Made by a program: the position numbers and the translations under genes
Notes under the pieces: generated by a model
Told to the model about the DNA's origin: nothing
The model's input: only the letters and a program-made list of their open reading frames with translations
The model's database searches: none
Assembly (NCBI RefSeq): GCF_039534975.1
Contig: NZ_BAAAWH010000001.1
Span: 2,790,001-2,854,000, forward strand
Length of the DNA: 64,000 nt
Direction of reading: 5' to 3'
From: Microbacterium terregens
GTDB lineage: Bacteria; Actinomycetota; Actinomycetes; Actinomycetales; Microbacteriaceae
Shown: positions 18,675 to 27,574 of the stretch, in pieces
Layout of the letters: each line of letters starts with the position of its first letter
Numbering within the stretch: the first letter of the stretch is position 1

Positions 18675-18882
18675 TCGCAGAGAGCAGATTGCTCAGTTTT
18701 CCGACGCGGCGCGAGACGCTCAAAGTGCTCGTTTTCGGCGTTCGGAGACGCCGGACGCAGCGCTGCGAAGGGCCTTGTCGTCGGCTCACAGCTTTCTCAA
18801 ATGCGGCCAACAAGCGGCCAAAAAGGCATTCGAAGTGGCCTGAACACAGACGAAACACCTGGTCAGAGGCAAAAAAAGACTG

Positions 18883-18954
18883 TGCCCCTGGAGGGACTCG
18901 AACCCCCAACCCTCTCCTTAGGACGGAGCAGCTCTTCCATTGAGCTACAGAGGC
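18883..18954 (-). tRNA. tRNA-Arg (anticodon CCT), probable island attachment site
   Basis: Reading the minus strand from 18954 gives a full cloverleaf. The 7-bp acceptor stem is GCCTCTG/CAGGGGC with one G-T pair, and the D-stem is GCTC/GAGC. The anticodon loop GTCCTAA gives CCT, and the T-arm loop is TTCGAGT between GGGGG and CCCTC. The CCA end is not encoded. The 3' end faces the integrase, so the T-arm/3' half is the likely attB/attL core of the BREX-bearing island. Confidence 0.95.
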
Positions 18955-18999
18955 TTGCGGCATCCAGTCTAACCAAGCACCTGGTGGGCAAACGAAGCG

Positions 19000-19965
19000 T
19001 CACGTCACCGAAGGGTCGACCGCGATCACCACCTTGCCCTGCGCTCGGCCCTCGCCGACGTACGCGAGCGCCTCGGGCACCTGCGCGAGCGGGAAGGTGC
19101 GATCGATGTGGATCTGCACATCACCCTCCGCGCACTGCGATCCCAGTGGCGAGAAGTGTTCCGGACCCTGTTTGACCGCGAGAACACCGAGCCTCCGCCC
19201 GGTCAGCGCGCCGGCCAGTGCGCCGATCGTCACGACCCGCAGCAGCGCTCGCAGGGTTCCTCCGACGATGAGGTAGCTGCCACCCGCGGCAAGCGCGCGA
19301 CGGTAGGCGAACACGGATCGCTGCGCGACGAGGTCGACGATCAGGTCGTAGGGACCGGTATCCGTGAAGTCGTTCATGCGGTAGTCGATGACCTCGTCGG
19401 CACCGAGCGAGCGCATGAAGTCGAGCTTCCAGGTGTTGTCCACCCCGGTGACGTGGATGCCGGCGGCGGATGCCAGCTGCAGTGCGAAAGCGCCCGTCCC
19501 ACCGCCGGCGCCGTTCACCAGCACCCGGTCCCCCGGCTTCGCACGCGCGATCGCCTGCACGGCGATGGCGCCCGACTGCGGAAGGGCCGACGCTTGCGCG
19601 AAAGACAGTCCAGCCGGCTTGAGAGCAAGGGCGTGTTCGGGGGCGACGGCGTACTCCGCGAACCCGCCGAGCACCGCGAGGATGTCGCCGTAGACCGCGT
19701 CTCCGACCTTGAACCGGGTCACGTCGGCGCCGAGGGACACGACGAGCCCCGCGATGTCGGATCCGAGGACATGGCGCGACGGGCGGAACAGCCCGCCGAG
19801 ACGCGCGTAGCCGGGCGATCCGCGCAGGCCCTCCCAGTCGCTGAGGTTGATCGAGGTCGCCATCACCCGGACAAGGACTTGCCCGGCACGCGGCGTCGGC
19901 ACCGGCACGTCTTCGATGCGGAGCACCGTAGGCGGGCCGTAACGGTCGCGGACGACAGCCTTCAT
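19000..19965 (-). CDS. MDR-family NAD(P)-dependent oxidoreductase (quinone oxidoreductase type)
   Basis: A 321-residue medium-chain dehydrogenase/reductase. The N-terminal GroES-like catalytic domain (about residues 1-125) has the NLSDWEGLRG and VLGSDIAG signatures. The Rossmann domain carries a variant nucleotide loop NGAGGGTGAFALQLA (about 150-164). The structural zinc cysteines of classical alcohol dehydrogenases are absent, which points to a quinone oxidoreductase/enoyl reductase subgroup; NADPH is the likely cofactor. The substrate is unknown. It is the first core gene beyond the island junction. Confidence 0.85.
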   Translation of the reverse strand: MKAVVRDRYGPPTVLRIEDVPVPTPRAGQVLVRVMATSINLSDWEGLRGSPGYARLGGLFRPSRHVLGSDIAGLVVSLGADVTRFKVGDAVYGDILAVLGGFAEYAVAPEHALALKPAGLSFAQASALPQSGAIAVQAIARAKPGDRVLVNGAGGGTGAFALQLASAAGIHVTGVDNTWKLDFMRSLGADEVIDYRMNDFTDTGPYDLIVDLVAQRSVFAYRRALAAGGSYLIVGGTLRALLRVVTIGALAGALTGRRLGVLAVKQGPEHFSPLGSQCAEGDVQIHIDRTFPLAQVPEALAYVGEGRAQGKVVIAVDPSVT

Positions 19966-20055
19966 GCGAACGTCCTGTCAACCATGGGCAACAGGCTCAT
20001 GGCCACAGCGTATGCCTCACACGCGCTGAGATCACGGGGGCAACGCTCGCGGCGC

Positions 20056-23000
20056 TCACCGGAAGTCCCGGGAACGGTGCTCGACACCGACCCGGAGGTC
20101 TTCGAACTTGTCGGCGACGAGGTTGGTGACTCCCTCGACGGAGCGCTCCAGCATCCCCCGCACGATCAACGCCGGAGCGTCCCGCACGACGCGGCGATAC
20201 CTGTTCCACACCCCCACCGAGCAGATCACGTTCACCAGGCCGTGCTCGTCCTCGAGGTTCATGAACGTGATTCCGGATGCCGTCGCCGGCCGCTGCCGGT
20301 GGGTGACAAGTCCGGCGACCTCGACCCGGCGCTCGGACTCGTGCTCGCGCAGCTCGTTCGAGGTGAGCACTCCCCGCGCATCCAGCCCCGCCCGGTAGTG
20401 CGTCATCGGATGGTCGTCGGTGGAGATGCCCGTCGCCCACAGGTCGCTGGCCAGCCGCTCGTAGCTCGTCGGATCGGTGAACAGCGGCGGCTGCACCGAG
20501 GTGACCGAGTTCGGCAGGAACTCGGCGCGGTCCATTGCCGCCGATCCGGCGAGCCAGATCGCCTCGCGGCGGCTGAGCCCCAAGCATTCGAAGGCACCCG
20601 CGGTCGCGAGCGCCTCGAGCTGCGCCTGGGTGACCCCGGCGCGACGCACCAGATCGCGCAGGTCGCGGTAGGCGCCGCCGCGGTCACGTTCGGCGACGAT
20701 GCGCTCGGCGACCACCTCGCCGATGCCCTTGACCGCGGCCAGCCCCAGCCGCACGGCGAACTGCCCGTCGCGGCGGTGCGCTGCGGACTCGTCCGGCTCG
20801 CTCCGGTCGAACAGGCCCACCGGGGGTTGGATGCGGTGCGCGCAGGTGGGGAGGCCGGTGGGTGGTGCGGGTCTGTCGGCGTCGCCTCCGGGTCTCGATA
20901 CGCCGGCTTCGCCGGCTACTCGACCGCCGGGAGTTTCGGTGGTCGAGTAGCGCCCGGAGGGCGCGTATCGAGACCCGTCGGCCGCCGCCCCCTCGGTAGT
21001 CGAGTAGCGCCCGGAGGGCGCGTATCGAGACCCGCCGGCCGGTCTCGATACGCCGGCTTCGCCGGCTACTCGACCGCCGCGCGCAGCGACCTCCCCCACC
21101 GGCTCCAGCACCGCCTGCGCGCCCGACGACAGCAGGTCGGGCCTGCGCACCTCGACGCCGTGCCGCCGCGCATCCGAGGTGAGCGTCGCGGGTGAGTAGA
21201 AGCCCATCGGCTGTGCGCGCAGCAGCCCGGCGAGGAACGCGGCGGGATAGTGCAGCTTGATCCACGAGCTCGCGTAGACGAGAAGACCGAAAGAGAGCGA
21301 GTGCGATTCGGCGAACCCGAAGTTCGCGAACGCCTGGATCTTGGCGTAGATCGCATCCGCCTCTTCACCGACCAGCCCGTTGGTCTCCATGCCGGCGTAG
21401 AGCTTCTCTCGGAGCGATTCGATCTTCTCGATGCCGCGCTTGGAGCCCATCGCACGACGCAGCAGATCGGCATCCTCTCCCGAGCATTCGCCCACGGCCA
21501 TCGCCATCTGCATGAGCTGCTCCTGGAACACCGGGATGCCGAGCGTGCGCTCGAGCACCGGCTCGAGCTTGGGGTGCGGGTAGGTGACCTCCTCGTAGCC
21601 GAGCTTGCGGCGCACGAACGGATGTACCGCACCGCCCTGAATGGGCCCGGGGCGGATGAGCGCGATCTCGATCACGAGGTCGTAGAACTTTCGGGGCTGC
21701 AGGCGCGGCAGCAGCCCCATCTGTGCGCGGGATTCGACCTGGAACACACCGATCGAGTCGGCGCGGCACAGCATGTCGTAGACCGCCTTCTCTTCCTTCG
21801 GGATGGTGGCCAGCTCCCACCGCTCCCCCGTCGCCCGATCGATCAGGTCGAAGCAGTACTGCAGGGCGGCGAGCATCCCCAGGCCGAGCAGGTCGAACTT
21901 GACCAGTCCCATCCAGGCCGCGTCGTCCTTGTCCCACTGGATCACCGTGCGGTCCTCCATGCGCGCGTGCTCGATGGGCACGACCTCGCCGACGGGCCGA
22001 TCGGTCAGCACCATCCCGCCGGAGTGGATGCCCAGATGCCGTGGCGCCTTCAGCAGCTCCGACGCGTACTCGATCACCTGGTCGGGGATGTCGTGGTCGG
22101 GTCCGGTCTCCAGCGAGGCGCCCCATCCCTCGACCTGCTTCGACCAGGCATCCTGCTGCCCCGGCGAGTGCCCGAGCGCCTTGGCCATGTCGCGCACCGC
22201 GTTCTTCGGTCGGTACTGGATGACGTTCGCGACCTGCGCCGCCCGCTCCCGCCCATAGGTCGTGTACACCCACTGGATGATCTCCTCACGACGGTCGGAG
22301 TCGAAGTCCACGTCGATGTCGGGCTCCTCGTCACGCAGCGAGGAGAGGAACCGCTCGAACGGCAGCTGATAGGCGATCGAATCGACCGCGGTGATGTCCA
22401 GCAGGTAGCAGACCGCGCTGTTGGCCGCGGAACCCCGCCCCTGACACAGGATGCCGCGGCGCCGCGCCTCTTGCACGATGCCGTGCACGATCAGGAAGTA
22501 CCCGGGAAAGTCCTTCATCTCGATGACGCCGAGTTCCTTCTCGATGCGCGTGCGATCCTCCGGCGTGAGGTCGGGGTACTTGCGCGGCACCGCCTCCCAC
22601 ACCAGGTGCTTCAGCCACGACATCGGGGTATGCCCGGCCGGCACCTTCTGCTTGGGCAGTGCGGGCTTGGCCCGCCGCAGCGGGAAGGCCAGCTCGTCGG
22701 CGAGGGTGACCGTGCGCGCGACGGCGCCGGGATAGCGCGCGAAACGCTCCTGCATCTCGGCGCCGGAGCGCAGGTGCGCGCCGTCGTGCGCGGGCAGCCA
22801 GCCGTCCAGCTCGTCCAGACCCCGATTGGCGCGCACGGCGGCGACCGCGGCGGCCAGCTGCTGGCGCTCGGGCACGGAGTAGTGCACGTTGTTGCTGGCC
22901 AGCACCGGCAGTCCGCGCTCGGCGGCCATCGCCGCCAGCAGGTCGTTGTCGCGCGTGTCCAGCGGCCCGCCGTGGTCGATGAGCTCGACGTGCACGGCAT

Positions 23001-23688
23001 CCCTTCCGAACAGGGTCACGAGTCGATCGAGTGCGGATGCCGCGGCATCCTTCCCCCGCTCGGCGAGCGCGCGGCGCACCGCGCCCTTGCGGCACCCGGT
23101 CAGCACCGCCCAGGCTCCGCCGGCCTGATCGGCGAGCTCGTCGAGGTCGTAGACGGGTCGCCCCTTCTCGGCACCGTTGAGTTGCGCGTGTGTGAGAGCG
23201 GCTGCGAGGCGGTGGTAGCCCTCTTCTCCGCGGGCGAGGACGAGCAGGTGTGCGCCGACGGGGTCGGGCGCATGCTTCACCCGGTCGCTGAGCTTGTCGA
23301 AGCGGGGCAGCTCGAGTGAGAGCTCGGCGCCGAAGACCGTCTTGACCTGCAGCGACTCGGCGGCCTCGGCGAAGCGCACGATGCCGTAGAAGCCGTCGTG
23401 ATCCGTGATCGCCAGGGCATGCAAGCCGAGGCGCTCGGCCTCTTCGGCGAGCTCTTCGGGCGACGAGGCGCCGTCGAGGAACGAGAACGACGAGTGCGCG
23501 TGTAGCTCCGCGTAGGGCACCGGGTCGTCGGGCCGGACGATCGCCTGCGACACGTAGGGGCCGCGCTTGCGCGACCACGCCGGACTGTCGCCGCCGTCGG
23601 CGTTCGCGGGAACGTTGCCCGGCCGACGCCGGTCGCTGAGCAGCCGCTCCATCTCGGACCAGGGGACGGACGGGTTGTTGAAGCCCAT
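20056..23688 (-). CDS. dnaE2: Error-prone DNA polymerase III alpha subunit DnaE2 with repeat-derived insert
   Basis: A 1210-residue C-family polymerase. The PHP domain is at about residues 50-290 (YAELHAHSSFSFLDG, AITDHDG). The palm catalytic motif PDIDVDFDSDRR is near residue 455, and a helix-hairpin-helix and OB-like C-terminus (VAGLVTHRQRP...) follow. DnaE2 is the damage-inducible translesion polymerase that works with ImuA' and ImuB. Between VRRPDLLSSGAQAVLEP and AVRLGLAAVKGIGE, about residues 870-935, the protein contains low-complexity sequence encoded by four copies of a 35-bp palindromic repeat (20891-21075) that keep the frame. The insertion is between conserved blocks, so the enzyme may still fold. 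The gene lies 339 bp downstream of imuB and may have its own promoter. Confidence 0.95.
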   Translation of the reverse strand: MGFNNPSVPWSEMERLLSDRRRPGNVPANADGGDSPAWSRKRGPYVSQAIVRPDDPVPYAELHAHSSFSFLDGASSPEELAEEAERLGLHALAITDHDGFYGIVRFAEAAESLQVKTVFGAELSLELPRFDKLSDRVKHAPDPVGAHLLVLARGEEGYHRLAAALTHAQLNGAEKGRPVYDLDELADQAGGAWAVLTGCRKGAVRRALAERGKDAAASALDRLVTLFGRDAVHVELIDHGGPLDTRDNDLLAAMAAERGLPVLASNNVHYSVPERQQLAAAVAAVRANRGLDELDGWLPAHDGAHLRSGAEMQERFARYPGAVARTVTLADELAFPLRRAKPALPKQKVPAGHTPMSWLKHLVWEAVPRKYPDLTPEDRTRIEKELGVIEMKDFPGYFLIVHGIVQEARRRGILCQGRGSAANSAVCYLLDITAVDSIAYQLPFERFLSSLRDEEPDIDVDFDSDRREEIIQWVYTTYGRERAAQVANVIQYRPKNAVRDMAKALGHSPGQQDAWSKQVEGWGASLETGPDHDIPDQVIEYASELLKAPRHLGIHSGGMVLTDRPVGEVVPIEHARMEDRTVIQWDKDDAAWMGLVKFDLLGLGMLAALQYCFDLIDRATGERWELATIPKEEKAVYDMLCRADSIGVFQVESRAQMGLLPRLQPRKFYDLVIEIALIRPGPIQGGAVHPFVRRKLGYEEVTYPHPKLEPVLERTLGIPVFQEQLMQMAMAVGECSGEDADLLRRAMGSKRGIEKIESLREKLYAGMETNGLVGEEADAIYAKIQAFANFGFAESHSLSFGLLVYASSWIKLHYPAAFLAGLLRAQPMGFYSPATLTSDARRHGVEVRRPDLLSSGAQAVLEPVGEVAARGGRVAGEAGVSRPAGGSRYAPSGRYSTTEGAAADGSRYAPSGRYSTTETPGGRVAGEAGVSRPGGDADRPAPPTGLPTCAHRIQPPVGLFDRSEPDESAAHRRDGQFAVRLGLAAVKGIGEVVAERIVAERDRGGAYRDLRDLVRRAGVTQAQLEALATAGAFECLGLSRREAIWLAGSAAMDRAEFLPNSVTSVQPPLFTDPTSYERLASDLWATGISTDDHPMTHYRAGLDARGVLTSNELREHESERRVEVAGLVTHRQRPATASGITFMNLEDEHGLVNVICSVGVWNRYRRVVRDAPALIVRGMLERSVEGVTNLVADKFEDLRVGVEHRSRDFR
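20891..21075. repeat. Four 35-bp REP-like palindromes inside dnaE2
   Basis: Copies are at 20891-20925, 20941-20975, 20998-21032 and 21041-21075. Each has the ends GGTCTCGATACG and CTACTCGACC (or the reverse complement) around a short GC-rich inner hairpin: GCCGGCTTCGCCGGC in the outer copies and GCGCCCGGAGGGCGC in the inner ones. The first and last are in one orientation and the middle two in the other. The cluster is translated as part of DnaE2 without breaking the frame. Confidence 0.95.
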
Positions 23689-23738
23689 CAGCGGGGTCCT
23701 TCGCGCGAGGTCGGGCGGGTGCTGCGGAGCGGCCCGGG

Positions 23739-23947
23739 GGTCTCGATACGCGCCCTGCGGGCGCTACTCGACCGCCGGGGGGTGGGGGTCGCGTTGGTGC
23801 GGCAGAGCGGCCTGGGGGTCGGCAGCGGCGGACGGGCAGCCACCCGGTGACGATCCGAACACTCCCGGTGGTCGAGTAGCCGGCAAAGCCGGCGTATCGA
23901 GACCGGCCGACGGGTCTCGATACGCGCCCTGCGGGCGCTACTCGACC
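23739..23947. repeat. Three REP-like 35-bp palindromes between dnaE2 and imuB
   Basis: Copies at 23739-23773, 23870-23904 and 23913-23947 share the same outer arms as the repeats inside dnaE2; the inner hairpin is CGCCCTGCGGGCG in two and CCGGCAAAGCCGG in the third. They fill the 339-bp gap from 23689 to 24027, which has no gene. The rest is G-rich short direct repeats around GGGGGGTGGGG and GACCGCCG. Confidence 0.95.
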
Positions 23948-24027
23948 ACCGGGGGGTGGGGGTCGCCGACCGCCGGAGGGTGGGGCTCGACCGCCGGGTG
24001 GTCTTCCCCGACCGCCGGGGGGTGGGG

Positions 24028-25611
24028 TCAGTCATAGCGGGCCTCGGCGCTCCAGCGGTCGTTCTCGCAGACCAGCAGCCACGCGGTCTGGTCGGCGTCG
24101 ACGATCTGGAACCGATGCGCGTGACGGGAGCGCGCGGCATCCCATCCCCGCTCGATCACCGGCCACGGCCCGGCCCACGCCTCGATGTCGCGGCGGCGCC
24201 CGCCCTCTGTGAGAACCGTCGGCGCACCGGTGACGCGCCCGCGCCGGTCGACGCCGACCGCCGCTCCGGTCTCGGCGGACACCTCGACGGGTACCGGCTC
24301 GGCGAAGACCGTCCCCGGCAGCGGATCGGGCAGGCTCCCCGGCCAGGGTCGGGCGCGCTCCTTGTCGACCACGACCCGGTCTCCCCAGGGGACGAGGACC
24401 TGACGCTCGGCGAGCCACCGCCCACCGCCGATCGCGGGCGTCAGCACTCCGCGATGCCCGAGCATCGCCTGCACGCGAGACAGCGCGTGGTGCACCCGCT
24501 CGTCGGTGCCGGCTCCGAAGATGGCGGGGGCGTGGTGGGATGCCGCATCCACCGCCGCCGGTGCGATCCGCACCCGGGCGACCCCGCTGCGCAGTCCCCC
24601 TTCGCTCCCGCCTCCTCCGAGCTTGCCGGCATCCTCTCCCAGCTGCCACCGCACCCGGTCGACGACGGATGCCGCATCGAACGACCCGGGATGCAGCCAG
24701 ACCCGCTCGCTGTGCTCACCCCGTTCTCCGGTCAGCTCGACCCTCAGTTCGGTGCAGACCAGATCGAGAGCGCCGAGATTCGCGATGAAGGCGTCGGCGG
24801 CCATGCGCATGCCGAACGCGACCTGGTCGGCGATCTCGAGCGGCGGTTCGAACACCACCTCGCGGTGCAGCTCGGGGGGCGGCACCCGCGGCTCGACGGC
24901 GCGCGAGTCGCGCCCCGCCGACAGCGCGTGCAGGCGGATGCCGCGTTCCCCGAACCTCTCGCGGACACGGTCGGCCTCCATCGCGGCGAAATCCCCGAGC
25001 GTCTGCACCCCCAGGCGGGCCAGCAGCCCGGCGAGCTCCGGATCCTCCAGCGACGCGATCGGCAGCGGCGCGAGGAAGCCCGCCGCCCCGCCCGAGGGCA
25101 CGAGGAACACCGGTTCGGTCGGCGTGGCGCCGACCCGTGCGGCCTGCTCGGCCGTGAACGGCCCGTCCGCGATGCCGGCCCGGGTGCCCTCGAGCCCGAG
25201 GTCGCGCAGCGTGCCGAGCAGCACGTGTGCCGCCTCGGCCTCGCCCCCGTAGTACCGGGCGGGGCCCCGGGCGCGCAGGGCGCAGAGTCCCGCACGCACG
25301 ATCTGCACGCCGGGGGCGCGCTCCTCGATGCCGGCGACGATCGGCGCGAAGACCCGATGATCGCGTACCGGATCGGCGGCGACCACCGTCAGCCGCGGGC
25401 AGCGGGCCTGGGCATCGCGCCGACGCTGTCCGCGTCGCACCCCCTCGGCCCGCGCCGAGGCCGAGCACGCCACGACGGCGTTGTGCTCCATCACCGCGAT
25501 CGGCAGCGCTGCGTCCAACGGCTCGGGAAGGGAGCCGTCCCGGGTCAGTGCCGTGACCGGCCAGTCCGGGAACCACAGCACGAGGCTGCGGACCGGAGCA
25601 TCGGCACGCAT
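24028..25611 (-). CDS. imuB: DNA polymerase Y-family protein ImuB
   Basis: A 527-residue Y-family-related protein. The N-terminus reads SLVLWFPDWPVTAL, which replaces the catalytic acidic motif (DMDAFF) of active Y-family polymerases; this is the hallmark of ImuB, the inactive adaptor that links DnaE2 to the beta clamp. Palm-like blocks (GVRRGQRRRDAQARCP) and a C-terminal extension follow. It starts 1 nt after the imuA' stop, so the two are one operon. Together with dnaE2 it forms the SOS mutasome. Confidence 0.88.
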   Translation of the reverse strand: MRADAPVRSLVLWFPDWPVTALTRDGSLPEPLDAALPIAVMEHNAVVACSASARAEGVRRGQRRRDAQARCPRLTVVAADPVRDHRVFAPIVAGIEERAPGVQIVRAGLCALRARGPARYYGGEAEAAHVLLGTLRDLGLEGTRAGIADGPFTAEQAARVGATPTEPVFLVPSGGAAGFLAPLPIASLEDPELAGLLARLGVQTLGDFAAMEADRVRERFGERGIRLHALSAGRDSRAVEPRVPPPELHREVVFEPPLEIADQVAFGMRMAADAFIANLGALDLVCTELRVELTGERGEHSERVWLHPGSFDAASVVDRVRWQLGEDAGKLGGGGSEGGLRSGVARVRIAPAAVDAASHHAPAIFGAGTDERVHHALSRVQAMLGHRGVLTPAIGGGRWLAERQVLVPWGDRVVVDKERARPWPGSLPDPLPGTVFAEPVPVEVSAETGAAVGVDRRGRVTGAPTVLTEGGRRRDIEAWAGPWPVIERGWDAARSRHAHRFQIVDADQTAWLLVCENDRWSAEARYD

Positions 25612-25612
25612 G

Positions 25613-26314
25613 TCAGCCCACCGCTTCCAGCGGCACGTAGGCGACCGACGGTGGCCGCGTCGAGACGAGCGTGCCGTCGACGTCGGGCAGCAGCATCCGC
25701 CCTCGTCGGGGAACGGGCGTGCGCCTGCTCGTCACCGTCACCGTCAGCTCGCGGCCGGCCAGGTATCCGTGGCCCTGGCCCAGGCCGGTCCACCCGGGGT
25801 CGGCGACATCGATGGACGCCTCGGCCTGTGCCCACGCTCCCTGCACGAGAAGGACCGCGCCGCGATCGCGCAGTCGCGCGGCGAGGCGGGAGACGTCGCC
25901 ATCGGTTGCTCTGCCGGAGGGACGCACGGCCACCACCGGAAGGACCTCGGCGATGGTCGCGGTCACGGCGAGCCAGCGGGGTCCGGGATCGGGGATGAGC
26001 ACGAGCCGGGTCAGGTCCACCCCCAGCCGCTCGGCCGCCTCGGTGCCCAGCTGGGGCATGCCGACCACGCCGCACCACGATCCCGCCTGGGACGCCTCCG
26101 CGAGCAGGGCGAACAGGAGCGACGAGGACGCAGCGACCGAGTACGCGGACCCCGGGCGCAAGCCTCCCCCCGGCAGGAGTGCGGCGAGGGCAGGGTGCAC
26201 CGGCAGCACAGGAGCATCCAGCCGTCGGCCCTGCACCCGCTCGAGCTGGGCGCGCAGACGGACGACATCTCCCTCGGGATGCACCTCGCTCCGCACAGCT
26301 GCCCTCACTCCCAC
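25613..26314 (-). CDS. ImuA'-like mutasome protein
   Basis: A 233-residue protein related in position and general build to RecA-like ImuA'. The central part (HPALAALLPGGGLRPGSAYSV... and LVLIPDPGPRWLAVTATIAEVL) resembles a RecA-type core, but a clear Walker A is missing. The longest start is GTG 26314, only 4 bp from the LexA palindrome at 26318-26335, so the mRNA may be leaderless or a later GTG (26308 or 26296) may be used. It forms the first gene of imuA'-imuB. In mycobacteria ImuA' binds ImuB and RecA; this is the inferred role. Confidence 0.75.
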   Translation of the reverse strand: MGVRAAVRSEVHPEGDVVRLRAQLERVQGRRLDAPVLPVHPALAALLPGGGLRPGSAYSVAASSSLLFALLAEASQAGSWCGVVGMPQLGTEAAERLGVDLTRLVLIPDPGPRWLAVTATIAEVLPVVAVRPSGRATDGDVSRLAARLRDRGAVLLVQGAWAQAEASIDVADPGWTGLGQGHGYLAGRELTVTVTSRRTPVPRRGRMLLPDVDGTLVSTRPPSVAYVPLEAVG

Positions 26315-26317
26315 AGG

Positions 26318-26335
26318 CTAGAACAGATGTTCTAG
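26318..26335. promoter_or_regulatory. LexA (SOS) box
   Basis: CTAGAACAGATGTTCTAG is a perfect palindrome apart from its 4-base centre and contains the actinobacterial/Gram-positive LexA core GAAC-N4-GTTC. It sits directly in front of imuA'-imuB, so damage-induced derepression is expected. Confidence 0.9.
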
Positions 26336-26398
26336 TGGGTCAATGTCATGAGGAACGCTACCGCCGCCTTCCGACATCGAAAGCGGGCGAAACATGCA

Positions 26399-26971
26399 TT
26401 ATGTTCGATTCTCGCCGATCATCTCGGCCGTGGTCGCGATCCGCGCGAATCCGCCCGCCTGCAGGTCCAGAGCCGTGGTTGCCATGAGCTCGGCAGCTGT
26501 CCGCGTCACGACACCCAGGCCCGCGACATCCGCCCGCAAGTCGAAGGTCCGCGTCGCATCGAGCACCACCGTCACGTCGTAGCCGAGGTTGCCGGCCATG
26601 CGCGCGGTGGTCTCGACGCACATATTCGTCTGGATGCCGCAGATCACCAGATCGCGGATCGCCCGCCCGTCGAGCCAGGCCCGCAGGTCGGGGTCGCCGT
26701 AGAACGCGGAGTTGACGTTCTTGGTCACCAGCAACGCCGGCTCGATGCGCGCCACCGGGTCGACCAGGGCGTTGCCGGGGTTGTCAGGATGCAGCGGCGA
26801 CTGCGGCGACATCGAATCATGGCGCACCACGACGATCGGTTCGTTCGCGGTCGTCCACGCGTCGATCAGCGCCGCGACGTTGGCCTCGCAGTCCGGGTTG
26901 GTCGTGGCGCCCCAGAAGTCCAGGTCGTCGAAGGCGCGCTGCATGTCGATCACGAGAAGAGCTCGGGTCAT
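26399..26971 (-). CDS. Isochorismatase-family cysteine hydrolase
   Basis: A 190-residue protein from ATG 26971 (MTRALLVIDMQ); an ATG at 26980 is also possible. The catalytic triad of the family is visible: Asp in LLVIDMQ (residue 9), Lys in LVTKNVNS and the nucleophile Cys in GIQTNMCVE. These enzymes hydrolyse amides or related bonds of small molecules (nicotinamidase- and isochorismatase-like); the substrate cannot be read from sequence. It stands alone between the mutasome promoter and a repeat region. Confidence 0.85.
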   Translation of the reverse strand: MTRALLVIDMQRAFDDLDFWGATTNPDCEANVAALIDAWTTANEPIVVVRHDSMSPQSPLHPDNPGNALVDPVARIEPALLVTKNVNSAFYGDPDLRAWLDGRAIRDLVICGIQTNMCVETTARMAGNLGYDVTVVLDATRTFDLRADVAGLGVVTRTAAELMATTALDLQAGGFARIATTAEMIGENRT

Positions 26972-26998
26972 GGAACCCATCCCATCACGCCCGTCGGG

Positions 26999-27043
26999 GT
27001 TGGTGCGGGTTGGGTTGGTGCGGGTTGGGTTGGTGCGGGTTGG
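26999..27043. repeat. Three 15-bp tandem repeats
   Basis: The unit GTTGGTGCGGGTTGG is repeated exactly at 26999-27013, 27014-27028 and 27029-27043. It lies in the 594-bp gene-free stretch 26981-27574 and is a likely length-variable site. Confidence 0.9.
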
Positions 27044-27092
27044 GTTGCCGCGTGCCGGGTCGCGGCATCCCTCGCCCTCTCGCGTTGGCTCC

Positions 27093-27509
27093 CCTGTCGC
27101 AAACCGCCTGGCCCGGCGACAGTTTGCGACAGGCGAGCCCCCTTGGTCGGCGCGGCTCAGCAGCTCCGCTCGCCTCTAGGAGTTCCGCTGTCGCAAGTTG
27201 CCTGGCCCGGCCGCAGTTTGCGACAGGCGAGCCCCTGGGTCGGCGCGGCTTTGGGTTGCCGCGGGCCGGGTCGCGGCATCCCTCGCCCTCTCGCTTTGGC
27301 TCCCCTGTCGCAAGTGCCGGGCGCGGCGACAGTTTGCGACAGGCGAACCCCTAGGTCGGCGCGCCCCAGCAGCTCCGCTCGCCTCTAGGAGTTCCGCTGT
27401 CGCAAGTTGCCTGGCCCGGCGACAGTTTGCGACAGGCGAGCCCCCGAGTCGGCGCGCGCCCGCAGCTCCGCTGTCACAAGCGGCAGGCGCGGCCGCAGAT
27501 TGCGACAGG
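27093..27509. repeat. Array of five CTGTCGCAA/TTGCGACAG inverted-repeat elements
   Basis: Elements of about 40 bp occur at 27093-27133, 27187-27227, 27304-27343, 27396-27436 and 27470-27509. Each starts CTGTCGCAA (the last CTGTCACAA) and ends TTGCGACAGG, with a GC-rich 19-nt centre around CCTGGCCCGGC. Flanks repeat too (CAGCTCCGCTCGCCTCTAGG, twice). All point the same way. No gene was found in 26981-27574. Confidence 0.9.
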
Positions 27510-27574
27510 CGAGCAGCCAACCAGCCGACCACCCCGAGCAGCCACCACACGCCCCAGCCGTCCCCGCAGCAGCG

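Noticed and set aside
21250..23319. Long plus-strand frames opposite dnaE2 and imuB (also 19108-21195 and 23956-25998)
   Set aside because: They mirror real coding genes, cross gene borders and repeat elements, and contain no known motifs.
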